This document shows, in pieces, positions 23,351-35,664 of a stretch of 64,000 nt of DNA; position 1 is the first letter of the stretch, and each line of letters opens with the position of its first letter. The translations under genes were made by a program, and so were the position numbers. The notes under the pieces were generated by a model. That model had not been told where the DNA came from. It saw nothing but the letters and a program-made list of their open reading frames with translations, and did not search any database. The stretch lies in contig QJPP01007215.1 of assembly GCA_003996215.1 (NCBI GenBank), positions 682,001 through 746,000 on the forward strand, in the 5' to 3' direction. The stretch comes from Jaltomata sinuosa (lineage: Eukaryota; Streptophyta; Magnoliopsida; Solanales; Solanaceae).

Positions 23351-24902
23351 TGATCACAGCTAAATTTACGAAAATAAAATAAAGAAAGTGTAGTACCTGA
23401 ATCCTCAAGCAAATGAGGGTACTTGTCCCGCATGTCCTTATTGATTTCCCAAGTGGCTTCCTCAATCGGATGATGTTTCCACTGAACCTTCACCATATCA
23501 ATTACCTTTTTCCTCAACCTCTGGACATCCCAAGCAAGAATCAAGACTGGTTCCTCTTCATAACGAAGATCCTTATCGAAAAGCACCTCATCCCATTTGA
23601 TGATGTAGTCCCCATCCCCATGGTATTGCTTAAGCATGGATACATGGAATACCGAATGGACACCCGACAAACTGGGCGGCAGTGCTAACTTGTAAGCCAC
23701 TGGCCCCACAATCTCAAGAACCTCAAACGGACTGATGAACCGAGGGCTAAGCTTTCTCTTCATACCAAACTGCATAACTCTCTTCATTGGTGACACTTTC
23801 AACAATACCTGTTCACCAACCTGAAATTCCATGTCCCGAACCTTGTGCTCTGCATACTCCTTCTGCCTGCTTTGGGCAGCCAGGAATTTAGCCTGAATGC
23901 CCCTTACCTTTTCCTGTGCTTCCTTTACCAATTCCACTCCCAAAGGCTTTACATTGCCTTCCTCAAACCACCCAACCGGTGATCTGCATCTCCTCTCATA
24001 CAATGCCTCGAATGGTGCTATGCCAATACTGGAGTGATAGTTATTGTTGTATGAGAGCTCGCACAATGGTAGAAATTGGTCCCAATGACCCCCGAAGTTC
24101 ATCACACATGCTCTCAGCATATCCTCCAATACCTGGATCGTCCTTTGCAACTGAGCATCAGTCTGAGGATGGAAGGCTATGCTAAAAGTGAGTTGTGTAC
24201 CAAAATCTTCATGTAGCTTGCCCCAAAATTTAGAGGTGAACTGCGTACCCCTGTCTGAAATGATGGACAGTGGCACCCCATGCAATCTCACAATCTTTTC
24301 ACGTAGATCTTAGCCAATTGCTGTGAATTGTAATCTACCCTGATCGAAATGTAATGAGCGGACTTAGTCAGCATATAAACAATGACCCAAATTGAGTCAT
24401 ACTTCCCCAATGTCTTGGAAATACCCACCACGAAGTCCATTGCTATCCTTTCCCACTTCCTCTTTAGAATTGGCATTCTCTGGAGTAGTCCTGCAGGTCA
24501 CTGATGTTCATACTTTATCTGCTGGCAGTTCTGATATTTAGACACAAAGTCAACTATGTCCCTTTTCATTCTGGGCCACCAGTAATGCTGCCTTAAGTTT
24601 CTGTACATTTTGGTCACACTCGCATGAATTAAGTACCGCAAACCATGGGCTTTCGCCAAGATTTTCTGAATTATATCGTCAACCCGAGGAACACAAATCC
24701 TCTCTCTGAAATTTAGCACTCCACCAGAGTCTAATGTGATGTCCCTGGATTCCCCGGATATTACCTTACCTTGAAGCTTACTCAATTTCGGATCCTGAAA
24801 CGGTTTGGCCTTTATTTCCTCTATGAAGGTGGCTTTGACCTCAATACTGGCCAACAACCCACCCTGTTCTGAAACACCCAAGTGCATGAACTTAGTTTCC
24901 AA
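23329..24902 (-). pseudogene. Element B integrase with chromodomain
   Basis: 24498-24902 holds the zinc module, but the first Cys of the CC pair is Tyr (SKYQNCQQ). 24288-24476 gives MDFVVGISKT with the first catalytic Asp. 23329-24291 (320 codons) gives SIISDRGTQFTSKFW with the second Asp. Where the catalytic Glu is expected (GQSERTIQ) the sequence reads AQLQRTIQ, so the DDE triad is lost. A VFHVSMLKQYHGDG word and a chromodomain-like VKVQWKHHPIEEATWE end the protein. Two frameshifts separate the three pieces. Confidence 0.88.
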
Positions 24903-24929
24903 AGCCTAAAGCTCCCTTGCCAATGTCGC

Positions 24930-25411
24930 TTGGACACCCTCAAGCAAGCCAAACTGCCCATGCTGACTGTCTTCCGGCTCAATGCGTCTACCACCACATT
25001 AGCCTTACCCGGATGGTACTGAATAGTCACATCATAGTCCTTCAGTAACTCTATCCACCTTTCCTGCCTCAAATTCAAATCCTTCTAAGTGAACACATGT
25101 TGCAGGCTGCGATGATCGGTGAACACCTCACACTTGACACCATAGAGATAGTGTCTCCAAATCTTGAGTGCAAAGACCACTGCTACCAATTCTAAGTCAT
25201 GAGTAGGATAGTTCCTCTCATGCACCTTCAACTGCCTAGATGCATACGCTATCACATTCCTATCCTGCATGAACACAGCACCCAAACCAGAATGTGAAGA
25301 ATCACAGTAAACAATAAAGTCTTTACCTTCAACCGGCAAGGACAATATAGGAGCCCTGGTCAGAAGTGTCTTGAGCTTTTGGAAGCTCTCCTCGCACTTA
25401 TCGAACCACAC
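24930..25411 (-). pseudogene. Element B RNase H
   Basis: The 25085-25411 part has VYCDSSHSGLGAVFMQD (first Asp), YPTHDLELVAVVFALKIWRH (Glu kept) and FTDHRSLQHVFT (next Asp). A stop near 25085 interrupts it; the next frame has YHPGKANVVVDALSRK with the final Asp. All active-site residues are present, unlike element C. Confidence 0.85.
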
Positions 25412-25426
25412 AAATGGTACATATTT

Positions 25427-26230
25427 CTATATAATCCTGGTCATGTGAGTATCAATAGACGCAAAATCCTTAACAAACCTTCGGTAGTACCCTGCGAGCC
25501 CAACAAAACTTCTCACCTCGGTCACAGAGCTAGGCCAGGCCCAACTCTTGACTGCCTCAATCTTCTGGGGATCCACCATCACCCCCTGTTCTGACACTAC
25601 ATGCCCCAAGAATGAAACTGAAGTCAACCAAAACTCACACTTAGTGAAATTCGCATAAAGCTTCTAGCGTCTCAAGATGTCCAACACAATACGAAGATGA
25701 TTAGTATGCTCCTCCCTACTCTTGGAGTAGATAAAAATATCATCGATAAACACAATCACGAAGGAATCCAAATACGACTTAAACACCTCATTCATCAAAC
25801 TCATGAATATTGTCGGCGCATTGGTCAAACCAAATGACATTACTAGGAACTCGTAATGCCCATATCGAGTCCGAAAAGCAGTCTTAGGAATATCCTCAGG
25901 CCTAATCCTCAACTGATGGTACCCCGACCTCAGGTCGATTTTTGAAAATACCGATGCGCCCTAAAGTTGGTCAAACAAATCATCAATGTGGGGTAGAGGG
26001 TAATTATTCCGGATGGCACCTTGTTCAACTGCCTATAATCTATGCACATCCGCATACTACCATCCTTTTTCTTTACAAACAAAATAGGAGCACCCCAAGG
26101 CGAAGCACTGGGACGGATAAATCCCTTATCTAGGAGTTTCTGCAGCTAAGTCTTAAGTTCCCTTAACTCTGCCGGAGCCATACGATACGGAGGAATAGAA
26201 ATGGGACGAGTGCCTGGCTCCAGATCAATA
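25427..26230 (-). pseudogene. Element B reverse transcriptase
   Basis: Pieces in order are a SASPWGAPILFVKKKDGSMR word with MCIDYRQLN (26020-26150), the finger/palm with AFRTRYGHYEFLVMSFGLTN, and the catalytic VFIDDIFIYS box (25664-25912). The thumb follows with SFLGHVVSEQG and EVRSFVGLAGYYRRF (25427-25627). At least three frameshifts or stops separate the pieces. The order and wording are those of Tekay/Del chromoviruses. Confidence 0.88.
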
Positions 26231-26891
26231 CAGAAGTCGATATCCCTGTCCGGAGGCATACCAGACATTCCGCTGGAAACACCTCTGGAAACTCAGAAAC
26301 CATCGGAACTGACTCAATAGATGGGGAATCCATACTATCATCCCGGAGATGAGCCAAGAAGGCTAGGCACCCTATCCCTACTAACTTTCTAGCCCGAATG
26401 AATGATATAACCTTAACTGGCTTAGGCTTGTACACACCTTCTCACTCTAGTCTATCCTTACCCAGAATCTCTAGAGCCACAGTCTTGGTGTTACAGTTCA
26501 ACACAACATGATAAGGGGACAACTAGGTCTTGCCCAAGATAATATCAAAATCAACCATATCTAGAATCACCAAGTCTACCAAAGTATGAAACCCCATGAA
26601 CACAACAGAATAGTCACGATAAACATGAGTCACAATCACCGACTCTCTAACTGGGGTAGAAACATGGATAGAGGAATCAAGGATATCAAAATTTAATTCC
26701 AGACCCAACGCAAAACTCACAGATACATAAGAATATGTAGAACCTGGGTTAAATAATACCGAAGCCATTTTATTGCAGACAAGAATGGTACCTGTGATCA
26801 CCGTATCTGATGCTTCCGCCTCAGTTCTCCCTGGAAAGGCATAGCAAAGAGCCCGATAATCAATCCAGGCAACTTTCCGGGCTGGTTGCAC
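26231..26891 (-). pseudogene. Element B aspartic protease and linker
   Basis: The open piece 26523-26891 contains KMASVLFNPGSTYSYVS. Family members have Asp in FDPGST; here it is Asn, which would abolish cleavage of the polyprotein. VDLVILDMVDFDIILGKT is the usual second half. The same frame continues past a stop at 26521 into the linker (26163-26435) that precedes reverse transcriptase. Confidence 0.85.
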
Positions 26892-27031
26892 TGCACCCCT
26901 GCCTGCGCCGCCATTCCCTCTGTCACCCCGGCCTCCCTGAAAGTTTGCTTACCCACCCTGTGGATGACCTCTAGCATTACTGCCTCTACCTGCCGGGACC
27001 ACTGCTCTAGACTGCTACTGACCCTGATTAC

Positions 27032-28288
27032 CTATCTGTTTGAGTGGGCACTCCCTCTTAAAGTGGCCCAGATCACTACAATGGAAATAGCCACGGTCAA
27101 GTTTAGGCCTGCTAGCTGATATATAAGATGCTCCCTGGCCTCTAAGAGCTGAAGACTGATTATGAGCTCCCTGACGACCACCTGTAGCAGCTGGCAGAGC
27201 TGACTGAATAGGATGGACTGAGTATACCTGCTAATTATGACCCCTGGAATACGAACCACCATAATTTCCCTCAGCTGGGGCTTCTTGGCTAATGCCTTAG
27301 CCTGCCCCGTCTGCCTGACTCCGTCAAGTTGCTTCACATAATCCATCACATCATTAAAGCCCTTCCCTGAAGAAGTCATATGCACTGACAATACCTGTAG
27401 CTCAGTATTCAAACATTTCATAAACAACCGGACTCGTTCCTCCTTGGAACCCAACATCTGTGTGGAAAAATGAGACAAGGCATGGAACTTAGCCTCGTAA
27501 GCAGAGACTGACATGCTACCCTGCTCCAAGTTCAAGAACTAATCCTTCTTCCGATCCCTCAAAGTACGGGGTACGTACTTCTCTAAAAACAAAGCGTGGA
27601 ACTGTTCCCAAGTCAGTGAGGGTAGAACAGAAGACCGACACTCCACATGAGACCTCTACCACTGCTTGGCATCACCCTGCAGCTGAAATGTGACAAACTC
27701 AACCCCATGCTGACATACAATACCCAACTTGTGCAACCTCTCATAGCAATCCAAGATGAACTCGTAAGCATCCTCCCTATCAGTACCCTAAAATATAGGA
27801 GGTTTCAGCTTGAGAAACTTGGTCAGCATCTCATGCTCATTCCCTGTCATCACTGGGCCTATCATTGGCCTGAAGAAGTCATTTGTGCCTGAAGCTGTAT
27901 CCATCCTAGGCATTGTAGTAACCGCTGGCTGAGCATCCAAGGCCTGGTTTACAAAAGTTGCGGGTATGGCTCCAGTACCAACCAACCCACTCAAAACATT
28001 CCAAGCCTGCTGAAAGGCTTCTGGTGTCATAGTAGGGAGGCCTGCACCCCCAACCTGTGCCGCCTCCTCCTGCGCCTCACCATCTTCAGCCACAACTTCT
28101 ACATCTTCAGCAACATGTTCTTGAGGTGGGGGAGGGGTCGCTTCACACCCTCCAACAGCCGCTCGAGCTCCACCCATGGTGGGTGCGGCCCTACCTCGTC
28201 CTTTGCCCCTTCCCCTGACTCTACGACGGACAACCAGGCTCGCTGCTGGGACCGCTGCTCTAGCTCCGTTGTTGCTTGTGTTAACCAT
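27032..28288 (-). pseudogene. Element B gag
   Basis: The frame starts at ATG 28288 with a basic Arg/Gly-rich head (RGRGKGRGRAAP), then an acidic Glu-rich stretch. The retrotransposon gag domain is spread over three in-frame stops, the first at 27788-27790: AYEFILDCYERLHKLG, TWEQFHALFLEKYVP and SMSVSAYEAKFHALSHF. A frameshift near 27300 precedes the zinc knuckle at about 27060, where the first Cys is Tyr (YFHCSDLGHFKREC). It would have formed the particle shell around the element RNA. Confidence 0.85.
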
Positions 28289-28491
28289 TTGCGGACAGAA
28301 GATTGAATGAGATTAGATACCAACTTGTATCACCAGATACCAATTAGAATCAAGTTATAGCATGAAGGAAAGAAGGAAGAGATAGCTTTCCAAAAGCCCC
28401 ATAGCCTCTCGAAGAAAATTACGGACGTCTCCACACCATTCCACAAGACTCTACTAGACCTGTTTGGTACGATGAGATCAATGAACCTAGG

Positions 28492-28503
28492 GCTCTGATA
28501 CCA
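28492..28503 (-). other. Primer binding site of element B
   Basis: On the minus strand it is exactly TGGTATCAGAGC, the standard initiator-Met tRNA match, four bases from the LTR at 28508. Confidence 0.9.
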
Positions 28504-29385
28504 TATTTGTCACGACCCAGACCATCATGAGTGGCACCCACCCAACCCCCGGATGAGCGAACCAGTAGAGTTCAACTCTTAGCCTAAACTAACAGCCTAA
28601 AACCAACAAACATAAAATAAACTAGCAATTCAAATAATGCAAAAGGCCTTTCATTGAAATAAAATCTGTGGAAATTCCCCTAGAATCTGAAAGTCATCGT
28701 AACAAACACTACCAATACTAGAGTACGGGGATGCAACCCCAAAACTTAAACAATAAGAAATACTCTAAGCCCGAAACAATTGGGCTACAACTCAAAGATA
28801 AACACCAAGGCAGCTTGGTCGAATAGCTCACCCTTGATATCTGGAACAGTCCGGCCTACAAGTGAGGTCATGCGTCAACCATCGGAAGATTTCCTGTACT
28901 CACAAGAAAACAAGCAAGTGCAGTATCAGTACACAACCACCGTGTACTGGTAGGATCATCAGCCAGTTCCAAATAAAACAGTGTATAATTAGTACAACAA
29001 ATCAAGTATAAGTATGTAAAATATGCAACAAGTCAATAGGCTCCCCTAGACTACTAGTCTCTACCTAACTTGTTTCCACATGAAATCTACTTTTTATAAC
29101 TCTAAACAACAATCACAGAATTTGATAAATCATCATTTTTGCCTAGCCCGAACCCACCCTAGGATCCCTTCTAAACAACACCTAAGTGTTAAACAAACAA
29201 CCCGACCTAAACCAAGACCAACTCAACAGATATAACAGGATTCACGGTCACTAAAGGACCACCAACGAATATCACAATTCAATAAAATAGCCCGGTCCAC
29301 TCACGGAACCAATAACAGTCAATACCATGCAACAATATCAATACAATGCAATAATATCAATGCAATGATGAAGTAAAATAAACCC

Positions 29386-29530
29386 GTACCAGGCATGGTA
29401 CCCGATCCAACCATTAGTATTCCATACCAGACATGGTACCTGAGCCAACCATTTGTTATACCCGTACTAGTCGTGGTACCCGAGCTAACCGTTAGTATAC
29501 TCATACTAGGCGTGGTACCCGAGCCAACCG
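29386..29530. repeat. Four-unit GTACC/GGTAC hairpin array, element B 5' LTR
   Basis: Counterpart of 21933-22076 with four units. Arms vary (GTACC, ATACC, GTACT), several of the changes leaving G-U pairs on the minus-strand transcript. Confidence 0.8.
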
Positions 29531-30254
29531 AATGTCAATAATCCACAGTCAAATAATGAACAAACAACTTGTAAACCAAAAAGCAACACACCATTCAATT
29601 CACAGACTGTTGAACAGGACCCTTAGACATTCTACACAATTTCTCTAAGCCATGCAATTCATACAAACACTTAGATAAGAGTACAAAATATATAACATTC
29701 ACAGGAATCGTAAGCCATCACCTACCTCAAAATGATACAAGCTCTACTCAACCCGAGCTTTCCCGTGTTCCAGGTTCCTTTCTCGTTCTTGGTCTAAAAC
29801 AATATACAAGTACTCAAATTAACAAACAAGGCCTGCACATTACTCGGATTACACTAAATCCTAGACCCCCAGGCCACTCATGATCATCCTACCCTTTTTC
29901 TCGGGCTTCCTGCTATTAACTTCCCTAGTTCTATCATTTTCACGGATAAAAATAGAGAATTTAAATACATAGGATCATAATACATTACTTCTAACAACAG
30001 CCAAGAACTTTCATGCCTAGAATCCCCCTTCTTTCCCAGATTCTACCACCCCTAGGTTATTCCAACCCCTCCCCAAGTTCCCTCCTAGCAATTATACCGC
30101 GTAGGAAAAGTAGTACAAGGTTTGGGGAGTAGAATCCTTACCTTTAGGATGAAAAATAGTGGAAAACTGGTAGAAATCGCCCAAAATCGCCCCTTTCTTC
30201 TCCCAAAACATTTCAAGAAAAATTGAATTATTTTAGGGAAATTTCTACATTAAA

Positions 30255-30424
30255 TCCTATCACGCTCCACTATAGCAGTACGCTCTATTATAGCAGTGCC
30301 ACCATAGTGGAGTCGTCCGCTATGGCGGAGGCTGACCAATGTTGACTTCTGCTGTAGCAGTAATTTCTTCGCTACAACAGAGGTCGCTATGGCGGAGTGT
30401 CAACCGCTATAGTGGTTGACACGG
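30255..30424. repeat. CTATAG palindrome array, element B 5' LTR
   Basis: Counterpart of 22808-22972, with CTATAGCAG, CTATGGCGGAG and CCGCTATAGTGG words. Confidence 0.7.
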
Positions 30425-30769
30425 GATAGAAAGTCGTAAAACCTCTAAAACTAGTCCATTTAACAACACACTTATTTTCCTGATGTCTTGGAATAATCCC
30501 TTCACGTCAACCTCGATTCCGGGAGTTTTACTTACCCAAATTCGATTTTGAAAAGTCCCCTGAACTCCTTTATGTGTTAGCTATGAGGAAAACTATCTCA
30601 CCACAAGATATCCAATCCAATCCTTACCTAGATTGCCCTACACTCCACCTTGCTCCAAATCTGGCCAAGGCTAGCCTAGCCTAAAATTTCAAACTCCCAA
30701 ACCCGGAGTTTTCTAACTCTAAAACTTAGCACAATTGGACTACCCGTAATGACGGACCCGGTCGTTACA

Positions 30770-30774
30770 CTTGA
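30770..30774. repeat. Right target-site duplication of element B
   Basis: CTTGA, identical to 21120-21124. Confidence 0.9.
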
Positions 30775-32184
30775 CCACTACCCTTTATGTACTCTCGAGT
30801 GGTAGAAGACTTCCACTTGTTATTGTTTTGTTCTATGAGGAAGTTGTAGTACCCTTGGCTTTGAATGACTTCTCATCTTTCAAGTCAATCTCTACCTTTG
30901 TAGCATCATGATAGGCTTCCTCCAAGGTAGCATAGTTTTTGAGTCGCATTGCCTTTGAGATGTCTTGCTTCAAGTTGGTGACAAACCGTATCACCATTTT
31001 CAATACTGTTTCTTCAAGCTTAGACTTCAATCTCAAGCTTTCAAACTCATCATAATACTCCTCAACACTTTTGGTACCTTGTCGAAGGAGGTACACCTTC
31101 TTTAGAACCTCTTGATGATACGTAGGTGTAACATACCTCATTTCCATAAGTGCTAGCAACTTTTGCCATGTAGGCAAATCATAAATGAGATCTCGGGCTC
31201 ATTCTTTCACCTTGGACTCCCACCATGTGGATGCATATCCCTCAAATTTAGTAAGGGAATATTTGGATTTCATGGCATCCAAAATATTATTGGTGAGAAA
31301 TATCCGCTCACTTTGTATATGTCATTCAAGGAATTCTTCTGGATCACTACTACCTTTGAAGGTTGGAAGAGTAACCTTGATGGTATTCAAACTCCGTTTG
31401 TGGTCACCATGATCTCCTTGTTGATAACCATACCTATCATCATTGTGGCAACCATATCTATCACCTCGATACCTATATTGATCACCGTTGCAATTATCAA
31501 ACCATTCACCTCGATCTCTATTCCCTTGCCATCTTACACCTTAGTTCCGATCATAACCTCCGAGTTGCATTCTATCTTTAGGTGCACCATAACCTTGTCG
31601 ACCACCATATTGAGGACCATCATAGTTTCGATTAACATTCATTCCCTCAAGCTCTTCGAAGAGTGGGTTGTGGTGGCTATCTTGGTAAGGCTCTTGGATT
31701 TGGTTATATGGTACATGCAAGTTAACATGTGATGCATTTTGAAGTGGAGCTTAGTTTTGGTTTGCTACAAAAGGACGTTCCTCTTGTAGCGGGTAATTTC
31801 GAAGAGTGGGGCTTTGTCTAACATTGTTCGGATAGTTAGACATTTGGAAAAGAGGTTGTTGGTTATGTGGAGTGGAGTTTGGATTGTTTCTGGGGTTGCA
31901 TAACTCTCGTGCATGCCCCAGGGTAATAGTTATTGAGGAACTTATGTTCCTAGTTGCTCTCGATCCTTGAGTGGTATGAGGTGATGCCTCCAGATTAGGA
32001 CTCTCAAAAATTACCATTTGATCCTCCATACGATCCATCCTCCCATTCATGAAGCCATGCCTCCTGTTAAATCCGCTATCTTCCCATTCATGTCCGGTAT
32101 TTGCTTTGTGATTGAGACAAAGGATGCCTCTATGTTAAAGGACCCGTGTCCTTTATAAGCACTATCAATTTCTTTTGACATCAT
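30770..32184 (-). pseudogene. Element A gag, N-terminal and central part
   Basis: Translation begins at ATG 32184. After about 45 codons a one-base deletion near 32052 shifts the frame, and it then stays in phase from 32050 to 30833 with stops near 31751, 31541 and 31200. A Asn/Gln/Pro-rich region is followed by the gag domain: LPTFKGSSDPEEFLEWHIQS (near 31350), YDLPTWQKLLALMEMRYVTP and RQGTKSVEEYYDEFESLRL. The domain order and spacing fit a chromovirus capsid protein. Its C-terminal part and knuckle lie beyond element B at 20999-21124. A 189-codon + strand ORF at 31163-31732 is only the shadow of this gene. Confidence 0.85.
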
Positions 32185-33481
32185 ACTTGCAAAATTCAAC
32201 AAACGAGATTAGTAGTAAAGGTTCCTCACCATCTCATATGTGACCACTCAACTTACCTTCTATGCGTCTTCCAAGGATTGATAGTGAACTCCTTTTGCTC
32301 AACTAAGTCACAAGTCACCTATTCTTTGTGGAGGAATGGATTCTTATTTCCCAAAAGAAAAGATGACTCAAAATCAAATGGACAGACCCAAGAAGGTTTT
32401 CAACGATTATTTAAACGAGAAAAACTTCACAAGTAATTGGTACGAAATGAAACAGACGCAAGAGATCTAATCACAACTAAGTAGGATAAATACTTGTTGA
32501 TAATTAGTCTTAAGATTTCTAGATGATAAAAGAATCAAAAAAAGGAAAAAAGAAGATTAAACCTGAGATTTGTTGGAGCAAACTTGATTTGGAACTGCCA
32601 GTTGGTGCTGAGCGATGTGCGAAACGCACAAGGGAAAATGCCCAATGCACCTTACTTCGCACAACCAAACTAGAAAATGGTCCTCCTGGTGCGAAGTGCT
32701 GGTGTGTTTTGCACCAAGCAAAGTTCTGGTCGCACCTCACTTCACACAGCACCAGATAGAACACCTGAAGCCTCTGCGTTTGTACTCGTTTTTCAGCTTT
32801 TTATACTTTTTCCTTTATAGTACTTACCCCTTTTTGGTAAATTTCCTTTAGTAGAAATACAAATATCTTTTTCTTTTACTCCTTCTTTGGATCAAACACC
32901 TTTAATTCATCTTCTTCTTCAACAATCACCTTGAAGAACACCAAGAACACCTATGAATTTCAAATTTCCAACTCTCTCAATTCAACTTGGAATGACTCCA
33001 GATTTTAAACGCAGTCTCCTCACGATATAGAGAACAAAGCCCGATACAAATTAGAATCAAATCACTCCAAATTAAAGAGATCCATTTTGTGTTCAAGTTC
33101 TTCAAACTTCAAAAATGGCGAATCCTTCAAACCTCAACCAAATTCTACCAAAATTGAGATTCAAGCTCTTTATGAATAGGAGGTCAAAGCCAAATAGGTT
33201 TGAAACCTTTAATCAACCTAGATCTTGAACTTGTTCTTCAAGGTTCTTCACCCAACAATGGTGAAATCTTCAATTCAACTCCAAACAAGCTCAAATCTCA
33301 GATCTAGACTCAATTGATATTAGAGAACACAAACCTAATATCAGATTTTCTAACAAAACATTAGATCAATAAAGAAAATTTGTAGAAATTTTCTAAAAAT
33401 GTTTTTCTCACTATTTTTTTTTGAAATTTTCAGATTTATGAACTTAGGATTAAGAATTGTGGAAACAATCCTTTAGCCTAA
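32185..33481 (-). other. Leader of element A
   Basis: About 1.3 kb between primer site and gag with no credible ORF. The 32600-32760 stretch has repeated GTGCGAA, CGCAC and GTGCACC-like words that also occur in the LTR at 34010-34150, so leader and LTR share a short repeated motif set. Confidence 0.5.
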
Positions 33482-33493
33482 GCTCTGATACCA
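33482..33493 (-). other. Primer binding site of element A
   Basis: On the minus strand it is exactly TGGTATCAGAGC, two bases from the LTR at 33496. Confidence 0.88.
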
Positions 33494-33495
33494 AA

Positions 33496-34337
33496 TGATA
33501 AGATCTTGATTAGGGAGACTAATCAAAATCCAAATGTGGAAATTAAATAAGCAAAAGATATGTAAATTAAAGTTAATTAACCAAGTTTATGGCCAACAAG
33601 GGACTTTATACCCTCACCTCCCAATTGAACTTGTTCAATCAACAATAACTCCTCAATCAAACAAAGAGACAAACAAATGAATCCACAAATGGATGACTCT
33701 ATGATTAATCAAGCAAAGAAGTTAACAAGCAATCAAAGGAATCCAATCCTAATCACTCAACTACACTATTAGGAATCCACCCAATAGTAATATTAGGAAT
33801 CCACCCAATATATTTCTACAACTAGATTAGCTAATTGGGAATCCACGCAAGAACTACAAACTAGAGTATCAACTAGAAGCCTTCAAAGCAATTCAATATT
33901 CATCAAAATCTGATTAGCTAAGGGAAGGAAATTCCTATTTATAGCTATTACCTAGAGGCCCAAAAGTGACCTTGAAAGATAGCCCAACATGGGCCCAATG
34001 CATGGGTGTGCATTTGAGGTGCGATCCGCACATCCAAGAGTGCCCAACGCATCAGCACGTCGCACCTCCTAAACAAAAGTACTTTGCAGCCTTGTGCGAA
34101 GCTTGTGCAAAATGCACCATGCTATGTGCATGTCGCCCCTTGGTCGCACCATCAACAGAATCGCTGGCAGCCTCGTCTTCCCAAGCAAGTATCCATAGGT
34201 TGTAGATCCTTGATCTACGCTCTTCAATGGTCTCCAATGCCTCTTTTTTCATGAATAGAGCTTGTAAGGCTTGTAGTTCTTTGGCTTGGCTCCTAGTGAA
34301 TGGCCTCATAGGGGTTGTGCTGGGCAATATCATATCA
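33496..34337 (-). repeat. 5' LTR of element A (842 bp)
   Basis: Bounded on the left by the primer site and starting TGATA; the best right end is TATCA at 34337, giving matching inverted tips TGATA/TATCA. A TATA-like CTATAAATAG (minus strand, around 33940) is the likely promoter. The other LTR is missing, so the right end is inferred from the tips. Confidence 0.65.
34052..34333 (-). pseudogene. Polyprotein tail encoded inside the element A LTR
   Basis: A 93-codon ORF opens four bases inside the U3 end of the LTR and contains MRPFTRSQAKELQALQALFM, a word like the extreme C-terminus of many Ty3/gypsy polyproteins (xxxTRSQxKxxQ). In the intact element the 3' copy of this LTR would have followed pol, so pol would have read on into the LTR. 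CRM-clade elements are known for such overlap. The 5' copy seen here is untranslated duplicate sequence. Confidence 0.55.
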
Positions 34338-35139
34338 GTAATCTAAAGTGAAATGGAATATGTATTTATTTATTTATTTTAATATAGCACGTAGGTTACT
34401 CGTAATAAATATTTCTCCTAATTTAAATTTAATTAGTAATAATTATTTCTCCTAATTCAAATTTAATTTTCAAGGAAATCTCTGACATCATATATAAACA
34501 CTAGATACAGAAGCTTGTGATAGCACGGGCCCAATTTATGTTATTTTTTCTATCCTAATTTATGTGGCACAACTGAAATTTGAAGTCATTCAATTTTTTT
34601 ATATAATTTTTAAATATTTTAAATTGTGATTTATACTCCTTACGTTAAAAATAAGTGTGTTTTAACCTTTTATTTTTATTTTAAATAAATAATATTTTAG
34701 ATAATAAAAAAGACGCATGTTCTTCGAATTTTACTCCTTTTTAAATAAATTTTTTACATAACCGAGAAATTACTAAACAATTATATTTTTCCCAAAATTT
34801 TTATTAGGGTAATTTATTACCAACACTCCTTATTTTCTAGGAAAGGGTAATTTCTTAAGGAGAGATTTCAAACTAAAAACACCATTTATTTTGGAACAAC
34901 AAAAATAATACTTTTTACAAAACACCATTCAACTGGCGCAAATAAAATTTTGAGAGTCAACTAAATTTTTTGTTTATCTTTTAAATATTTTAAATTATTA
35001 GCTATTGTGATTAACAGTACTTTTTACTTTATTTTTAAATATATAATAGGCTAAAAATAATAATAAGATAAATAAATTAAAACATAAAATTTTAAATAAT
35101 AATAATAATAACATTCACATAATAATTTTAATTGATTTT
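34338..35139. repeat. AT-rich spacer with a dispersed GCACGGGCCCAA repeat
   Basis: No ORF. It contains GCACGGGCCCAA at 34523-34534 followed by repeated ATTGTGATTTATA and TAAATATATAAT words, all of which recur at 50660-51230. It is probably a decayed copy of the same dispersed repeat. Confidence 0.5.
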
Positions 35140-35664
35140 TGTCACGACCTAAACCTCCGCGAGTGGCACCTACACTAAACTCCCAGTGGCAAAACCAATT
35201 AACCAATCAATACTTAACCAAAAATGAAGATGCTAAAACTAATTTCAATAATAAATACAAGATTCACATCTTAAAAAGCAAAATTAGAAAATCTTCAAAA
35301 ATAAACCCCTAGAATCTGAAAGTCGTTTACCAAAACTCTAATCATGTCTGAAAGATGGGGATGCAACCCCAAAATCTAAAAACTCTAAGTCCGAAGAAAG
35401 GACTAGAACTAGCAGAAAAATTCATGGTAGCCCAAAAGATGCAGCTCACTCTTGAATTTGGAAGTCGTTTGAACTACAACTGAGGTCTCGCAGTAGCCGT
35501 CGGAATAAGCCTTGTACTCAATAAAAGAAGAGCAAGTGCAGTATCAGTACACAAGAAAAATAATGTACTGGTAGGATCATTGACCAGCTCCAGAATACGA
35601 AATATGAACATACAACCATAACTTAGTAAAACAGGACAAACATGTATAAATCAAGTCAAGTGAA

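Larger units (their letters stand above)
21125..30769 (-). mobile_element. Complete Tekay-like chromovirus (element B)
   Basis: The 9645 bp element has both LTRs, a perfect primer site at 28492-28503, a gag-pol in order gag, protease, reverse transcriptase, RNase H, integrase, chromodomain, and a perfect 5 bp duplication. It lies in the gag of element A in the same orientation. All genes are broken by stops and frameshifts. Its LTRs match those of E, F and G closely enough that such an element could have mobilised F and G. Confidence 0.92.
28508..30769 (-). repeat. 5' LTR of element B (2262 bp)
   Basis: TGTCACGACC to GGTCGTTACA. It has the ~70 bp missing from the 3' LTR and scattered base differences, so the element is not young. 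Confidence 0.9.
19448..34337 (-). mobile_element. CRM-like chromovirus (element A), 3'-truncated and split by element B
   Basis: From right to left: 5' LTR 33496-34337, primer site, ~1.3 kb leader, gag 32184-30770, then element B (21125-30769), then zinc knuckle, protease and reverse transcriptase down to 19448, where the pol stops. RNase H, integrase and the 3' LTR are missing. The reverse transcriptase words (RGIEHQIDFVPG, RYRHPIPRLDDMLDEL-type) and the short LTR resemble the CRM clade rather than Tekay. This assignment is from memory of the family and is moderate. Confidence 0.75.

Noticed and set aside
31163..31732. 189-codon + strand ORF
   Set aside because: It lies exactly opposite the element A gag, which has clear domain words and the right neighbours.
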